A stretch of 64,000 bases of DNA from Mycetocola_B reblochoni (lineage in GTDB: Bacteria > Actinomycetota > Actinomycetes > Actinomycetales > Microbacteriaceae): the NCBI RefSeq assembly GCF_003667525.1, contig NZ_RCUW01000011.1, positions 1 through 64,000 on the forward strand. Reading direction: 5' to 3'. The position numbers and the translations under genes are program-made. Below, in pieces: positions 25,443 through 33,253 of the stretch (positions are counted from its first letter, which is position 1; every line of letters starts with the position of its first letter). The notes under the pieces are model-generated. The model was not told where the DNA came from and did not search any database. It worked only from the letters and a program-made list of their open reading frames with translations.

Positions 25443-26667
25443 GGGCTGTGGCCTCTCGTGTGGTCGGTCCGGTTGATGGGGTGCCGTTGTCCGCGGTCGT
25501 CGCGGCGTCGAGGGGGAGTCCCCTCCGGCCGTCCGGGTGTCCGGCGACCAGGCCGCGCGCGAGCGAGGGTACGACCGCCAGCCCGTCGCGGCGGAGCCCG
25601 GTGCGGTCGACCCGGCGCCCGACCGCTCCGTGGAGCCACCGACGGATGGCACCGCGGTCCGCCTCCTCCGGGTCGAGCGCGGCCACGACGCCGTGCCTGG
25701 CCAGCGCCGCCGCCCTGATCCGCTGCTCCTGCCTGCGCTGGTGACGGGGGACGACCAGCGCGGGGACGCGGGTGCTCATCACCTCGGCCAGCGAGTTGTA
25801 GCCGGCCATGCACACGACCGCCTCCGCGCGCTGGACGAGGGCGAGCGCGTCGGGGACCTGCCGGACCACGTCCACCCCCGCGACGGCGATCCGCCGCAGA
25901 TGCTCGACGTGCTCGCTCGGCATCTGCGGGCCGGTGACGATGAGGCTGCGCACCCCGCGCGGCGGCGCGATCGTCGCGACGGTCCCGGCCAGGGAGGCGC
26001 CGTCGGAGCCGCCCCCCACCATGGTGAGGACGAAGGGGTCGCGCCGTTGCGGCGTCCACGCGCTCCGCCTGCCGAGGGAGAGGTACCCGGTGAAGCTCAC
26101 CTTCTCGGCGAGCTCGGCGGGAATCTCGCCTGAGGCGACCGGGTCGTGGACGGCGGGGTCGCCGTACACCCAGACCTCGTCGACGGCGTCGGCGACCCGG
26201 CCGGCGCCCCCTGCGTCCTCCCACTCGGCCGTCGCCCGTCGCGGCTCGTCCAGCACGTCGCGCAGGCCCAGGACGATGCGGGGGGCGTCCGGCTGCCGCC
26301 GCAGGCGCTCGATCGTGTCCCTCAGCTCGCCGGACGCGCCGAAGGGGTGCCGGTCGACGATGAGCAGCTCGGGGCGGTACTCCTCCAGCGCCGAGGCCAC
26401 AAGCGCTCCGCGCAGCCGGGCGACGGCCGGTGGCTCGAGGTCTAGGTCGCGTGCGGCGTAGCCGTCGCTGGAGGGCCGGATGCCCGGAAGCACCAGCCAG
26501 TCCCACCCCCCGGGCGTACCGGCGACGGTCGCGGAGGGCTGCGAGGTGATGACGAGTCCGCCGACGCGCTCGCCGTCGTCGGACGTGGCGAGGGCTCCGG
26601 CGAGGGCGAGATTGCGTCTGACGTGGCCGAGCCCGACCGAGTCGTGCGAGTACAGGGCTGCGCGCAT
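25432..26667 (-). CDS. Predicted glycosyltransferase (GT28/MurG-like, COG4671 type)
   Basis: A 411-residue GT-B protein and first gene of the operon. It begins MRAALYSHDSVGLGHVRRNL, the Gly-rich 'GxGHxxR' acceptor loop of MurG-like enzymes. The donor domain has FVLTMVGGGSDGASLA, CMAGYNSLAEVMSTRVPALVVPR and a QEQRIRAAALA helix, matching the MurG scheme in which the Gly-Tyr-Asn motif and following residues bind UDP-sugar. The sugar is unknown. GAGG lies about ten bases upstream of the ATG. A 36-bp palindrome separates it from the permease gene upstream. Confidence 0.8.
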   Translation of the reverse strand: MRAALYSHDSVGLGHVRRNLALAGALATSDDGERVGGLVITSQPSATVAGTPGGWDWLVLPGIRPSSDGYAARDLDLEPPAVARLRGALVASALEEYRPELLIVDRHPFGASGELRDTIERLRRQPDAPRIVLGLRDVLDEPRRATAEWEDAGGAGRVADAVDEVWVYGDPAVHDPVASGEIPAELAEKVSFTGYLSLGRRSAWTPQRRDPFVLTMVGGGSDGASLAGTVATIAPPRGVRSLIVTGPQMPSEHVEHLRRIAVAGVDVVRQVPDALALVQRAEAVVCMAGYNSLAEVMSTRVPALVVPRHQRRQEQRIRAAALARHGVVAALDPEEADRGAIRRWLHGAVGRRVDRTGLRRDGLAVVPSLARGLVAGHPDGRRGLPLDAATTADNGTPSTGPTTREATAHVR

Positions 26668-26739
26668 GGTCGGGACACCTCTTCCTGCGCCGCCGACTGC
26701 GGCACGGGTTCAGGCTCTCGACCGTGGATGAGACGACGA

Positions 26740-26775
26740 TGGCACGGCGATGAGAGAACTCTCATCTCCGTGCCA
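26740..26775 (-). terminator. 36-bp near-perfect palindrome between permease and glycosyltransferase operon
   Basis: TGGCACGG (26740-26747) and GATGAGAG (26749-26756) pair with CTCTCATC (26759-26766) and CCGTGCCA (26768-26775), giving two perfect 8-bp blocks split by one mismatch around an AA loop. It lies about 20 bases past the permease stop and 73 bases before the operon start on the same strand. A terminator is the simplest reading; the tiny loop and full symmetry also fit a dimeric operator. Confidence 0.6.
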
Positions 26776-26795
26776 CCGTGGCGACGGGCGGGCGC

Positions 26796-28073
26796 TCAGT
26801 CGGTGCCGCGCCAGCGGCCGATCAGGCTCATCACGTGGTAGACGACGACGGCGGCGATCGTGCCGAGGGCGATCCCGTTGAACTCCAGCGTCCCGATGAC
26901 GAGGCTGGGGTTGGCGATGCCGACGATGAGGGCGACCGAGGCGGTCATCTGCATCACCGGCCGGCGGAAGTCCACGTCGTTGTCGAGCCAGATCTTCACG
27001 CCGATGATGCCGATGAGCCCGTACAGCGCGGTCGTCGTCCCGCCGAGCACCCCGGCGGGGATCGAGTTGATGACCGCGCCGACGAGGGGGGAGAAGCTCA
27101 GCAGCAGCGCGAAGCCGCCCGCGACCCAGTAGGCGGCGGTCGAGTAGATGCGCGTCGCCGCCATCACGCCGATGTTCTCGCCGTAGGTGGTCGTCCCCGC
27201 CCCGCCCCCGGCGCCGGCGAGCACGGTCGCGACGCCGTCCGCGAGCAGGGCCCGCCCGGTGAGGCGGTTCGTCTCCGGCCGACCGGTCATCTGCGCGACG
27301 GAGCGGATGTGGCCGACGTTCTCGGCGACCAGGACGAGCACGACGGGGATGAACGCGGGCAGCAGCCCCCAGAGCGCCGGATCGGCGACGGGGTTGCCCG
27401 GGGCGGTGAACGCCGGCAGGCCGAGCAGCGGGGCCTCGGCGATCCGGGTGAAGTCGACCTCGCCGCGCAGCACCGCCACGCCGTAGCCGATGAGGACACC
27501 GAGCAGGATGGAGAGCCGGCCGAGGATGCCGCGGAACAGCACGGCGCTGACGACGATCGCCGCGAGGGTGACCGTGGCGGTGACTGGGGCATCGGTGTAC
27601 TTCTCGATCGCGGTCGGCGCCAGGTTGAAGCCGATGAGCGCGACGATGGCCCCGGCGACGACCGGCGGCATGAGCACGTCGATCCAGCGTGTGCCGACCA
27701 GCTGGGTGACGACGCCGATGAGGGCGAGCAGCACCCCGACGGCGAGGATGCCGAACTGCGCGCCGCCCAGCTCGCCGCTCGCGGTGGCCGCGGCGATGGG
27801 TGCGAGGAACGCGAAGGACGAGCCGAGGTAGCTCGGCATCCGGTTGCGGGTGATCAGCTGGAAGAGGATGGTCCCGAGCCCGGAGAAGAACAGCGTCGCC
27901 GTGGGGGAGAGGCCGGTCAGAGCGGGGACGAGGAACGTCGCGCCGAACATGGCGACGACGTGCTGCATGCCCAGCCCGATCGTCCGGGGCCAGCTCAGGC
28001 GTTCGTCGGGGGCGACGATGTCGCTGCTGGCGACATCGCGGCCGTTGCCGTGCAGCGTCCAGGGTGAGGTCAT
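26796..28073 (-). CDS. uraA: Uracil/xanthine permease (NCS2, UraA-like)
   Basis: A 425-residue nucleobase transporter with about fourteen membrane spans. NCS2 motifs are visible: QHVVAMFGATFLVPALTG at the start, the substrate helix VLVLVAENVGHIRSV (Glu of TM8) and GTTTYGENIGVMAATRIYS (TM10 motif). UraA-like enzymes import uracil with protons; xanthine cannot be excluded. The start is set at MTSPWTLHG (28073), 23 residues before the first conserved segment, as the longer frame adds only a Arg-rich stretch. Divergent from another nucleobase permease. Confidence 0.88.
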   Translation of the reverse strand: MTSPWTLHGNGRDVASSDIVAPDERLSWPRTIGLGMQHVVAMFGATFLVPALTGLSPTATLFFSGLGTILFQLITRNRMPSYLGSSFAFLAPIAAATASGELGGAQFGILAVGVLLALIGVVTQLVGTRWIDVLMPPVVAGAIVALIGFNLAPTAIEKYTDAPVTATVTLAAIVVSAVLFRGILGRLSILLGVLIGYGVAVLRGEVDFTRIAEAPLLGLPAFTAPGNPVADPALWGLLPAFIPVVLVLVAENVGHIRSVAQMTGRPETNRLTGRALLADGVATVLAGAGGGAGTTTYGENIGVMAATRIYSTAAYWVAGGFALLLSFSPLVGAVINSIPAGVLGGTTTALYGLIGIIGVKIWLDNDVDFRRPVMQMTASVALIVGIANPSLVIGTLEFNGIALGTIAAVVVYHVMSLIGRWRGTD

Positions 28074-28204
28074 GGGTGTGCCGTGGTTTCCGTTCGTGGG
28101 TGGGGACTGGCGCCGACGGGCACCTCGACCACGGTACGCCCTTGCCAGATCCACCTGGTAATAGACTGTGCGGGTTCCCCCTTCACCGATCGAGAGGATC
28201 AGCC
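28074..28204. promoter_or_regulatory. Divergent promoter region of the two nucleobase permeases
   Basis: In this 131-base space a plus-strand extended -10 (TGGTAATAG, about 28155-28163) precedes the AzgA-type gene. No clear operator symmetry or riboswitch fold was recognised by eye. A shared purine/pyrimidine-responsive control is possible but unproven. Confidence 0.35.
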
Positions 28205-29644
28205 GTGTCGGCGACCCCCACCCGGACGCTCCCGCAGCGCATCGACAGCTACTTCGGCATCAGCGAGCGCGGCTCGTCGTTCGGGACGGAGGTCCGCGGT
28301 GGTCTCGTGACCTTCGTCACGATGGCGTACATCGTGATCCTGAACCCGATCATCCTCTCCGGCTCGGCCGACGTGGACGGCGCACAGCTCGGCTTCGCGC
28401 CGGTGGCGGCGGCGACGGCGTTCACCGCCGCGCTCATGACGGCGCTGTTCGGCCTGGTCGCCCGGCTGCCGTTCGGTTTCGCGGCCGGTCTGGGCATCAA
28501 CTCGTTCCTCGCGGTCAGCGTGGTGGGGCAGGTCACCTGGGCCGAGGCCATGGGGCTCGTCGTCGTCAACGGCATCATCATCGTGCTCCTGGCGGCGACG
28601 GGGCTGCGCGCGCTCATCTTCAACGCCGTCCCGATCCAGCTGAAGATCGCCATCTCGGTCGGCATCGGCATGTTCATCGCCTTCATCGGCTTCGTCAACG
28701 CCGGCTTCGTCCGTGCGACGGGGACGTCCTCGCCCCCGGTCGGGCTCGGCATCGAGGGCAGCGTGGCGACCGTTCCGACGATCGTCTTCGTGGTGTCGCT
28801 GCTGATCACGGGCGTGCTCGTCGCGCGGAAGGTCCGCGGCGGTCTGTTCTTCGGCATCCTCATCTCGACGGTCCTCGCGATCATCGCGGAGGCCATCTTC
28901 CACGCGGGCCCGTCGAACGGCGGCGAGAACCCGAACGGCTGGAACCTGTCCGTCCCCGTTCTGCCGACCGAGATCGTCAGCATCCCCGACCTCAGCCTGC
29001 TCGGCCAGTTCGACCCGGTCGGCGCCTTCGGCCGCATCGGCGTCCTGGCCGCCCTCATGCTCGTGTTCACGCTCGTCTTCACGAACTTCTTCGACGCGAT
29101 GGGAACGATGACGGGGCTGTCGAAGGAGGCCGGCGTGGCGGACGCGAAGGGCGACTTCCCCCGCCTGCGCTCGGCGCTGGTCGTGGAGGGCGTCGGCGCG
29201 ATCGCCGGAGGCGCCACGTCCTCGTCCTCGAGCACGGTGTTCGTCGAGTCGGGTGCCGGCATCGGCGAGGGCGCCCGCACGGGCTTCGCCAACCTGGTCA
29301 CCGCCCTGCTGTTCGCGCTGTCGATGTTCCTCACGCCGTTGACGCAGGTCGTCCCGAGCGAGGTCGCCTCCGCTGCGCTCGTCATCGTCGGTGCCATGAT
29401 GATGGCGCAGATCCGCGACATCGAGTGGAGCGACTTCGCCGTCGCACTGCCCGTGTTCGTCACGGTGACGGTCATGCCGCTGAGCTACTCGATCGCGAAC
29501 GGCATCGGCGCGGGCTTCATCACCTGGGTGGTCCTGCACGCCTTCGCCGGGCGGGTGCGCACCATCAGCCCGCTGCTGTGGGTGGTCGCCGCCGGCTTCG
29601 TGGTGTACTTCGCGCGCGGCCCCATCGAGGCGCTCATCGGCTGA
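28205..29644 (+). CDS. Purine permease, NCS2 AzgA subfamily
   Basis: A 479-residue transporter with the AzgA (COG2252) opening FGISERGSSFGTEVRGGLVT and FVTMAYIVILNPIIL, then GLGINSFLAVSVVGQ, the TM8-like TLVFTNFFDAMGTMTGLSK and TM10-like GGATSSSSSTVFVESGAGIGEGARTG. This subfamily imports adenine, guanine or hypoxanthine. The start is a GTG after AGAGGATC; the protein begins at the usual family position. Together with the divergent UraA-type gene it forms a nucleobase salvage locus; apt lies 5 kb downstream. Confidence 0.9.
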   Translation: MSATPTRTLPQRIDSYFGISERGSSFGTEVRGGLVTFVTMAYIVILNPIILSGSADVDGAQLGFAPVAAATAFTAALMTALFGLVARLPFGFAAGLGINSFLAVSVVGQVTWAEAMGLVVVNGIIIVLLAATGLRALIFNAVPIQLKIAISVGIGMFIAFIGFVNAGFVRATGTSSPPVGLGIEGSVATVPTIVFVVSLLITGVLVARKVRGGLFFGILISTVLAIIAEAIFHAGPSNGGENPNGWNLSVPVLPTEIVSIPDLSLLGQFDPVGAFGRIGVLAALMLVFTLVFTNFFDAMGTMTGLSKEAGVADAKGDFPRLRSALVVEGVGAIAGGATSSSSSTVFVESGAGIGEGARTGFANLVTALLFALSMFLTPLTQVVPSEVASAALVIVGAMMMAQIRDIEWSDFAVALPVFVTVTVMPLSYSIANGIGAGFITWVVLHAFAGRVRTISPLLWVVAAGFVVYFARGPIEALIG

Positions 29645-29673
29645 CGCCTCCGGCGTCCCCACCGTCTCGCGCG

Positions 29674-29709
29674 GAGCCCCGCGTCGGTCAGCCGACCGGC
29701 GCGGGGCTC
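29674..29709 (+). terminator. Terminator after the AzgA-type permease, 10-bp stem
   Basis: GAGCCCCGCG (29674-29683) pairs with CGCGGGGCTC (29700-29709). It ends just before the -10 (TACACT, 29714) of the next gene. Confidence 0.75.
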
Positions 29710-29725
29710 TGGGTACACTCGCCGC

Positions 29726-30640
29726 ATGTCGGCAGTTCAGCTGGGCCAGTACCCCGCCCCGGGGCAGACCATCGTCCACCTCAGCGACCCGCACCTGCTC
29801 GCCGGCGGCGCCAGGCTCGGTGGCAGCATCGACTGCGCCGCGCAGCTGCCGACCACCCTCGCCCAGGTGGAGCGCAGCGGTCTCGACGTCAGCGCCCTCG
29901 TGTTCACCGGTGACCTCGCCGACCTCGGCGAGGAGGAGGCCTACCTCGCCCTGCGGGCGGCGGTCGAGCCGGTCGCGGACCGGCTCGGCGCGACGGTGCA
30001 CTGGGTCATGGGCAACCACGACGAGCGCGCGCCGTTCCGGCGGCACCTCCTGGACGATGCGGGAGGGGACGCCCCCGTCGACTCGGTCGCCCTGAGCGGC
30101 GGACTGCGCCTGATCACCCTGGACTCCACCGTGCCGGGGTACCACCACGGCGCCGTCGACGACGCCCAGCTGGAGTGGCTCGCCGGCGTGCTCGCCGAGC
30201 CGGCGCCCGAGGGCTCCGTGCTGATGATGCACCACCCGCCGATCCCGAGCCCGCAGCCGCTGTTCCAGCTGCTCGAGCTGGAGCGTCAGGACCGGCTCGC
30301 CCGGGTGCTCGCCGGAAGCGACGTCAGGGTGATCCTCGCCGGTCACCTGCACTACGCCAGCCACGCCTCCTTCGCCGGCATCCCGGTGTCTGTGGCGGCG
30401 GCGAGCTGTTACACGATGAACCTCGCCGTGCCGCCGGAGCGGATGAACGGCATGGACGGCGGACGGTCGTACACGCTCGTCCATGTGTACGCGGACACGA
30501 CGGTGCACCAGGTCGTCCCCGTCGGCGACTTCGCGACGTGGGACACCTTCGACGAGGCCTTCATCCGACGCATGGAGGCGCTGGACCCGTCTGCACGGCG
30601 CGAGGCGTTCTCCCGCAAACGCCCACCCGCGTCGCGCTAG
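29726..30640 (+). CDS. cpdA: Class III cyclic-nucleotide phosphodiesterase-like metallophosphoesterase
   Basis: A 304-residue dimetal phosphoesterase with all motifs in order: VHLSDPHLL (DxH), FTGDLADLG (GDxxD), VMGNHDE (GNHD), LMMHHPP (H) and LAGHLHYASH (GHxH). The arrangement matches CpdA/Rv0805-type enzymes that hydrolyse 3',5'-cAMP, though these often act on other phosphodiesters. A TACACT lies six bases before the ATG, with no ribosome site, so the mRNA is probably leaderless. It stands alone between a terminator and aspA. Confidence 0.85.
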   Translation: MSAVQLGQYPAPGQTIVHLSDPHLLAGGARLGGSIDCAAQLPTTLAQVERSGLDVSALVFTGDLADLGEEEAYLALRAAVEPVADRLGATVHWVMGNHDERAPFRRHLLDDAGGDAPVDSVALSGGLRLITLDSTVPGYHHGAVDDAQLEWLAGVLAEPAPEGSVLMMHHPPIPSPQPLFQLLELERQDRLARVLAGSDVRVILAGHLHYASHASFAGIPVSVAAASCYTMNLAVPPERMNGMDGGRSYTLVHVYADTTVHQVVPVGDFATWDTFDEAFIRRMEALDPSARREAFSRKRPPASR

Positions 30641-30722
30641 GCTGGAACGGTCGGGCAACGGTGCCGCCGACGAAGACGAATCCGTTGCCGATGCTCCACC
30701 ATCGTTCTGTCTGAGAGGCGTC

Positions 30723-32156
30723 ATGACCCATTCCGGCCCCACCCGCACCGAATCCGACTCGCTGGGCAGCCTGGAGGTGCCGGCCGACGCCTACTGGGGG
30801 ATCCACACCACGCGGGCGCTCGAGAACTTCCCGATCACGACGCGGCCCATCTCGGTGTACCCGAGCCTGGTCGTCGCCCTGGCGCAGGTCAAGCAGGCGG
30901 CGGCGAGGGCGAACGAGCGCCTCGGCGCACTGAGCCCGGACACGGCGGAGTTGATCGACGCGGCGTGCCAGCGGATCATCGACGGCCACCACCACGACCA
31001 GTTCGTCGTCGGGGTGATCCAGGGCGGGGCGGGCACGTCGACGAACATGAACGCCAACGAGGTGATCACCAACGTCGCCCTGGAGCTGGCCGGTCGGCCC
31101 AAGGGCGACTACGCCTTCCTGTCGCCCATCGACCACACCAACCGCAGCCAGAGCACGAACGACGTCTACCCGACCTCGTTGAAGATCGCCCTCGCCTCCA
31201 GCCTCACCGAGCTGCTGGAACAGCTGGAGCTGCTGCAGCGGGCGTTCGCGGCGAAGGGGGTCGAGTTCCGCAACGTCCTCAAGGTCGGCAGGACCCAGTT
31301 GCAGGACGCCGTGCCGATGACCCTCGGCCAGGAGTTCCACGGTTTCGCCACGACGCTGGGGGAGGATCTCGAGCGGCTGGGCGAGGCCAGGCACCTGCTC
31401 GCCGAGATCAACCTGGGCGCGACGGCGATCGGGACGGGCATCACCGCCGACCCCCGCTACGCCACGACCGTGGTCGAGATCCTCAGCGCCATCACCGGGC
31501 GCGAGCTGGTCACGGCCCCCGACCTGATCGAGTCGACGAGCGACGCGGGCGGCTTCATGTCGTTCAGCGGCACGCTCAAGCGGTCGGCGATCAAGCTGTC
31601 GAAGATCTGCAACGACCTGCGGCTGCTCTCCAGCGGCCCCCAGGCCGGGCTGGGCGAGATCATCCTTCCGCCCAAGCAGGCGGGGTCGAGCATCATGCCG
31701 GGCAAGGTCAACCCGGTGATCCCGGAGGTGGTGAACCAGGTCGCGTTCTCCGTCGTCGGCGCGGACATGACGGTGACGATGGCGGCGGAGGCCGGACAGC
31801 TGCAGCTCAACGCCTTCGAGCCGGTCATCGCCCACTCCCTGCTGCAGAGCATCACCTGGATGGCGAACGCCTGCCTCACCCTGAGGGTCAACTGCGTCGA
31901 GGGCATCCAGGCGAATGAGGAGCGGCTCGAGCTCATGGTCGGCAGCTCGGTCGGGGTCATCACCGCGCTGACGCCGTTCATCGGCTACTCGGCCGCGGCC
32001 GCCCTGGCCAAGACCGCCCTGCTGACGCACCGCAACATCGCCGATCTTGTCGTCGAGGCGGAGCTGATGTCGCGGGCGGAGGTCGAGAAGCAGCTGAGCC
32101 CCGAGCGGCTGTCGGGGCTGACCGCCGCCACGGGGACGCTGCCGATCATCGTCTGA
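30723..32156 (+). CDS. aspA: Aspartate ammonia-lyase
   Basis: A 477-residue member of the fumarase/aspartase superfamily, which interconverts aspartate with fumarate and ammonia. The signature GSSIMPGKVNP lies near residue 320. SQSTNDVYPT, KVGRTQLQDAVPMTLGQEF and the N-terminal DSLGSLEVPADAYWGIHT are the aspartase rather than fumarase version (fumarases have SSNDTFPT). GAGAGG precedes the ATG. The last 63 coding bases and the stop belong to a 59-bp tandem duplication whose second copy lies after the stop, so the protein is unaffected. Confidence 0.9.
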   Translation: MTHSGPTRTESDSLGSLEVPADAYWGIHTTRALENFPITTRPISVYPSLVVALAQVKQAAARANERLGALSPDTAELIDAACQRIIDGHHHDQFVVGVIQGGAGTSTNMNANEVITNVALELAGRPKGDYAFLSPIDHTNRSQSTNDVYPTSLKIALASSLTELLEQLELLQRAFAAKGVEFRNVLKVGRTQLQDAVPMTLGQEFHGFATTLGEDLERLGEARHLLAEINLGATAIGTGITADPRYATTVVEILSAITGRELVTAPDLIESTSDAGGFMSFSGTLKRSAIKLSKICNDLRLLSSGPQAGLGEIILPPKQAGSSIMPGKVNPVIPEVVNQVAFSVVGADMTVTMAAEAGQLQLNAFEPVIAHSLLQSITWMANACLTLRVNCVEGIQANEERLELMVGSSVGVITALTPFIGYSAAAALAKTALLTHRNIADLVVEAELMSRAEVEKQLSPERLSGLTAATGTLPIIV

Positions 32157-32217
32157 GCCCCGAGCGGCTGTCGGGGCTGACCGCCGCCACGGGGACGCTG
32201 CCGATCATCGTCTGAGC
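32094..32217. repeat. 59-bp perfect tandem duplication at the aspA 3' end
   Basis: Bases 32094-32152 are repeated identically at 32153-32211, and the match continues for six more bases (CTGAGC). The unit holds the final codons of aspA; the stop TGA (32154-32156) is formed at the junction. Copy 2 lies in the convergent intergenic space. Confidence 0.97.
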
Positions 32218-32231
32218 GAGGGCGCGGACGT

Positions 32232-32258
32232 CCCCGCGGCGACCGGGACCCGGCGGGG
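32232..32258. terminator. Weak hairpin between convergent aspA and hydrolase genes
   Basis: CCCCGC (32232-32237) can pair with GCGGGG (32253-32258) just before the hydrolase stop. Short stem and no T tract, so support is modest. Confidence 0.35.
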
Positions 32259-32259
32259 G

Positions 32260-33171
32260 TCAGGCGTGGGTGGTGCCCGGCGCGTCCTCGTCCGACGCGT
32301 CGCCGAGGACGCGGCAGTGGGTGGTGAGCTCACCGATCGCGTCGATCGACACCGTCACGGTGGCTCCGTCGGTGAGGAACACCTGCGGGTCGCGTGAGTA
32401 GCCCGCACCGCCGGGGCTCCCCGTCGAGATGAGCGTGCCCGGCAGCAGCGTCGTCGAGCGCGACAGCCGTGCGACGAGCGTGGCCACGCCGCGCACCATG
32501 AGATCGGTTCCCGCGTCCTGCATGACGTCCCCGTCGAGGACGGTCCGGATGCGCAGCGCCTGCGGGTCGGGGATCTCGTCGGCGGTGACGACGACCGGCC
32601 CGGTCGGGGTGAAGCCGTCGAAGGACTTGCAGCGCGACCACTGCGCCTCGGAGTACTGGATGTCCCTGGCCGTGATGTCGTTGACCACGGTGTAGCCGAA
32701 GACGTGGTCGAGCGCCTCGGCCTCGGTCACGTCCTTCGCCGCCGTTCCGATGATGACGCCGAGCTCGGCCTCGTAGTCGACCTGCGAGGTCAGCGACGCC
32801 GGCCAGCTCGTCGTCGCGTCGTGCCCGCTCAGCGAGTTCGGCCAGAGGGAGAACAGCGTGGGCGCGGCGTCGGTGGCGAGGTTCAGCTCGCTCGAGTGTG
32901 CCGTGTAGTTCAGCCCGACGGCGATCACCTGCGGGGGGCGGAGGACCGCCGAGGCCAGGCGTGCGCGATCCAGGGGGACGGCGGACGGCGAGTCCGCGTC
33001 GACGGGGGCCGCGGCGATGCGGGCGAGCTCCGCCTCTCCCCGGTCGATGAGCTCGCCGAGCTGCGAGGGGGCGTCGTCGACGAGCGAGTCGAGCGGGTGG
33101 GCGCGTCCGTCGACGACGAGCGCGAGCACGGGGACGTCGTTGTCTGATCCTGCGATGTGTGCGAATCTCAC
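32260..33171 (-). CDS. Fumarylacetoacetate hydrolase family protein
   Basis: A 303-residue FAH-superfamily enzyme, a group of metal-dependent C-C hydrolases, decarboxylases and isomerases. Metal and active-site motifs are visible: VIAVGLNYTAHSSE, VDYEAELGVIIG, YTVVNDITARDIQ, KSFDGFTPTGPVVV and ISTGSPGGAGYSRDP. The exact substrate is not predictable. GTG at 33171 (VRFAHIAG) is preferred over GTG at 33177 because TAGCCT lies exactly six bases upstream, the leaderless spacing seen repeatedly in this window. Divergent from the PrsW-like gene. Confidence 0.83.
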   Translation of the reverse strand: MRFAHIAGSDNDVPVLALVVDGRAHPLDSLVDDAPSQLGELIDRGEAELARIAAAPVDADSPSAVPLDRARLASAVLRPPQVIAVGLNYTAHSSELNLATDAAPTLFSLWPNSLSGHDATTSWPASLTSQVDYEAELGVIIGTAAKDVTEAEALDHVFGYTVVNDITARDIQYSEAQWSRCKSFDGFTPTGPVVVTADEIPDPQALRIRTVLDGDVMQDAGTDLMVRGVATLVARLSRSTTLLPGTLISTGSPGGAGYSRDPQVFLTDGATVTVSIDAIGELTTHCRVLGDASDEDAPGTTHA

Positions 33172-33253
33172 GATCACAGGCTAGTCGAGTTCCCAGCCGG
33201 CCCGCAGACGGCACGCGTACGCAGAACACCGCCGGGGTGCGTAATCTAGTGAA

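Noticed and set aside
25443..25652. N-terminal extension of the second glycosyltransferase
   Set aside because: The extra 70 residues lie inside the preceding gene and lack GT4 features; the ATG at 25442 has a ribosome site and fits the family.
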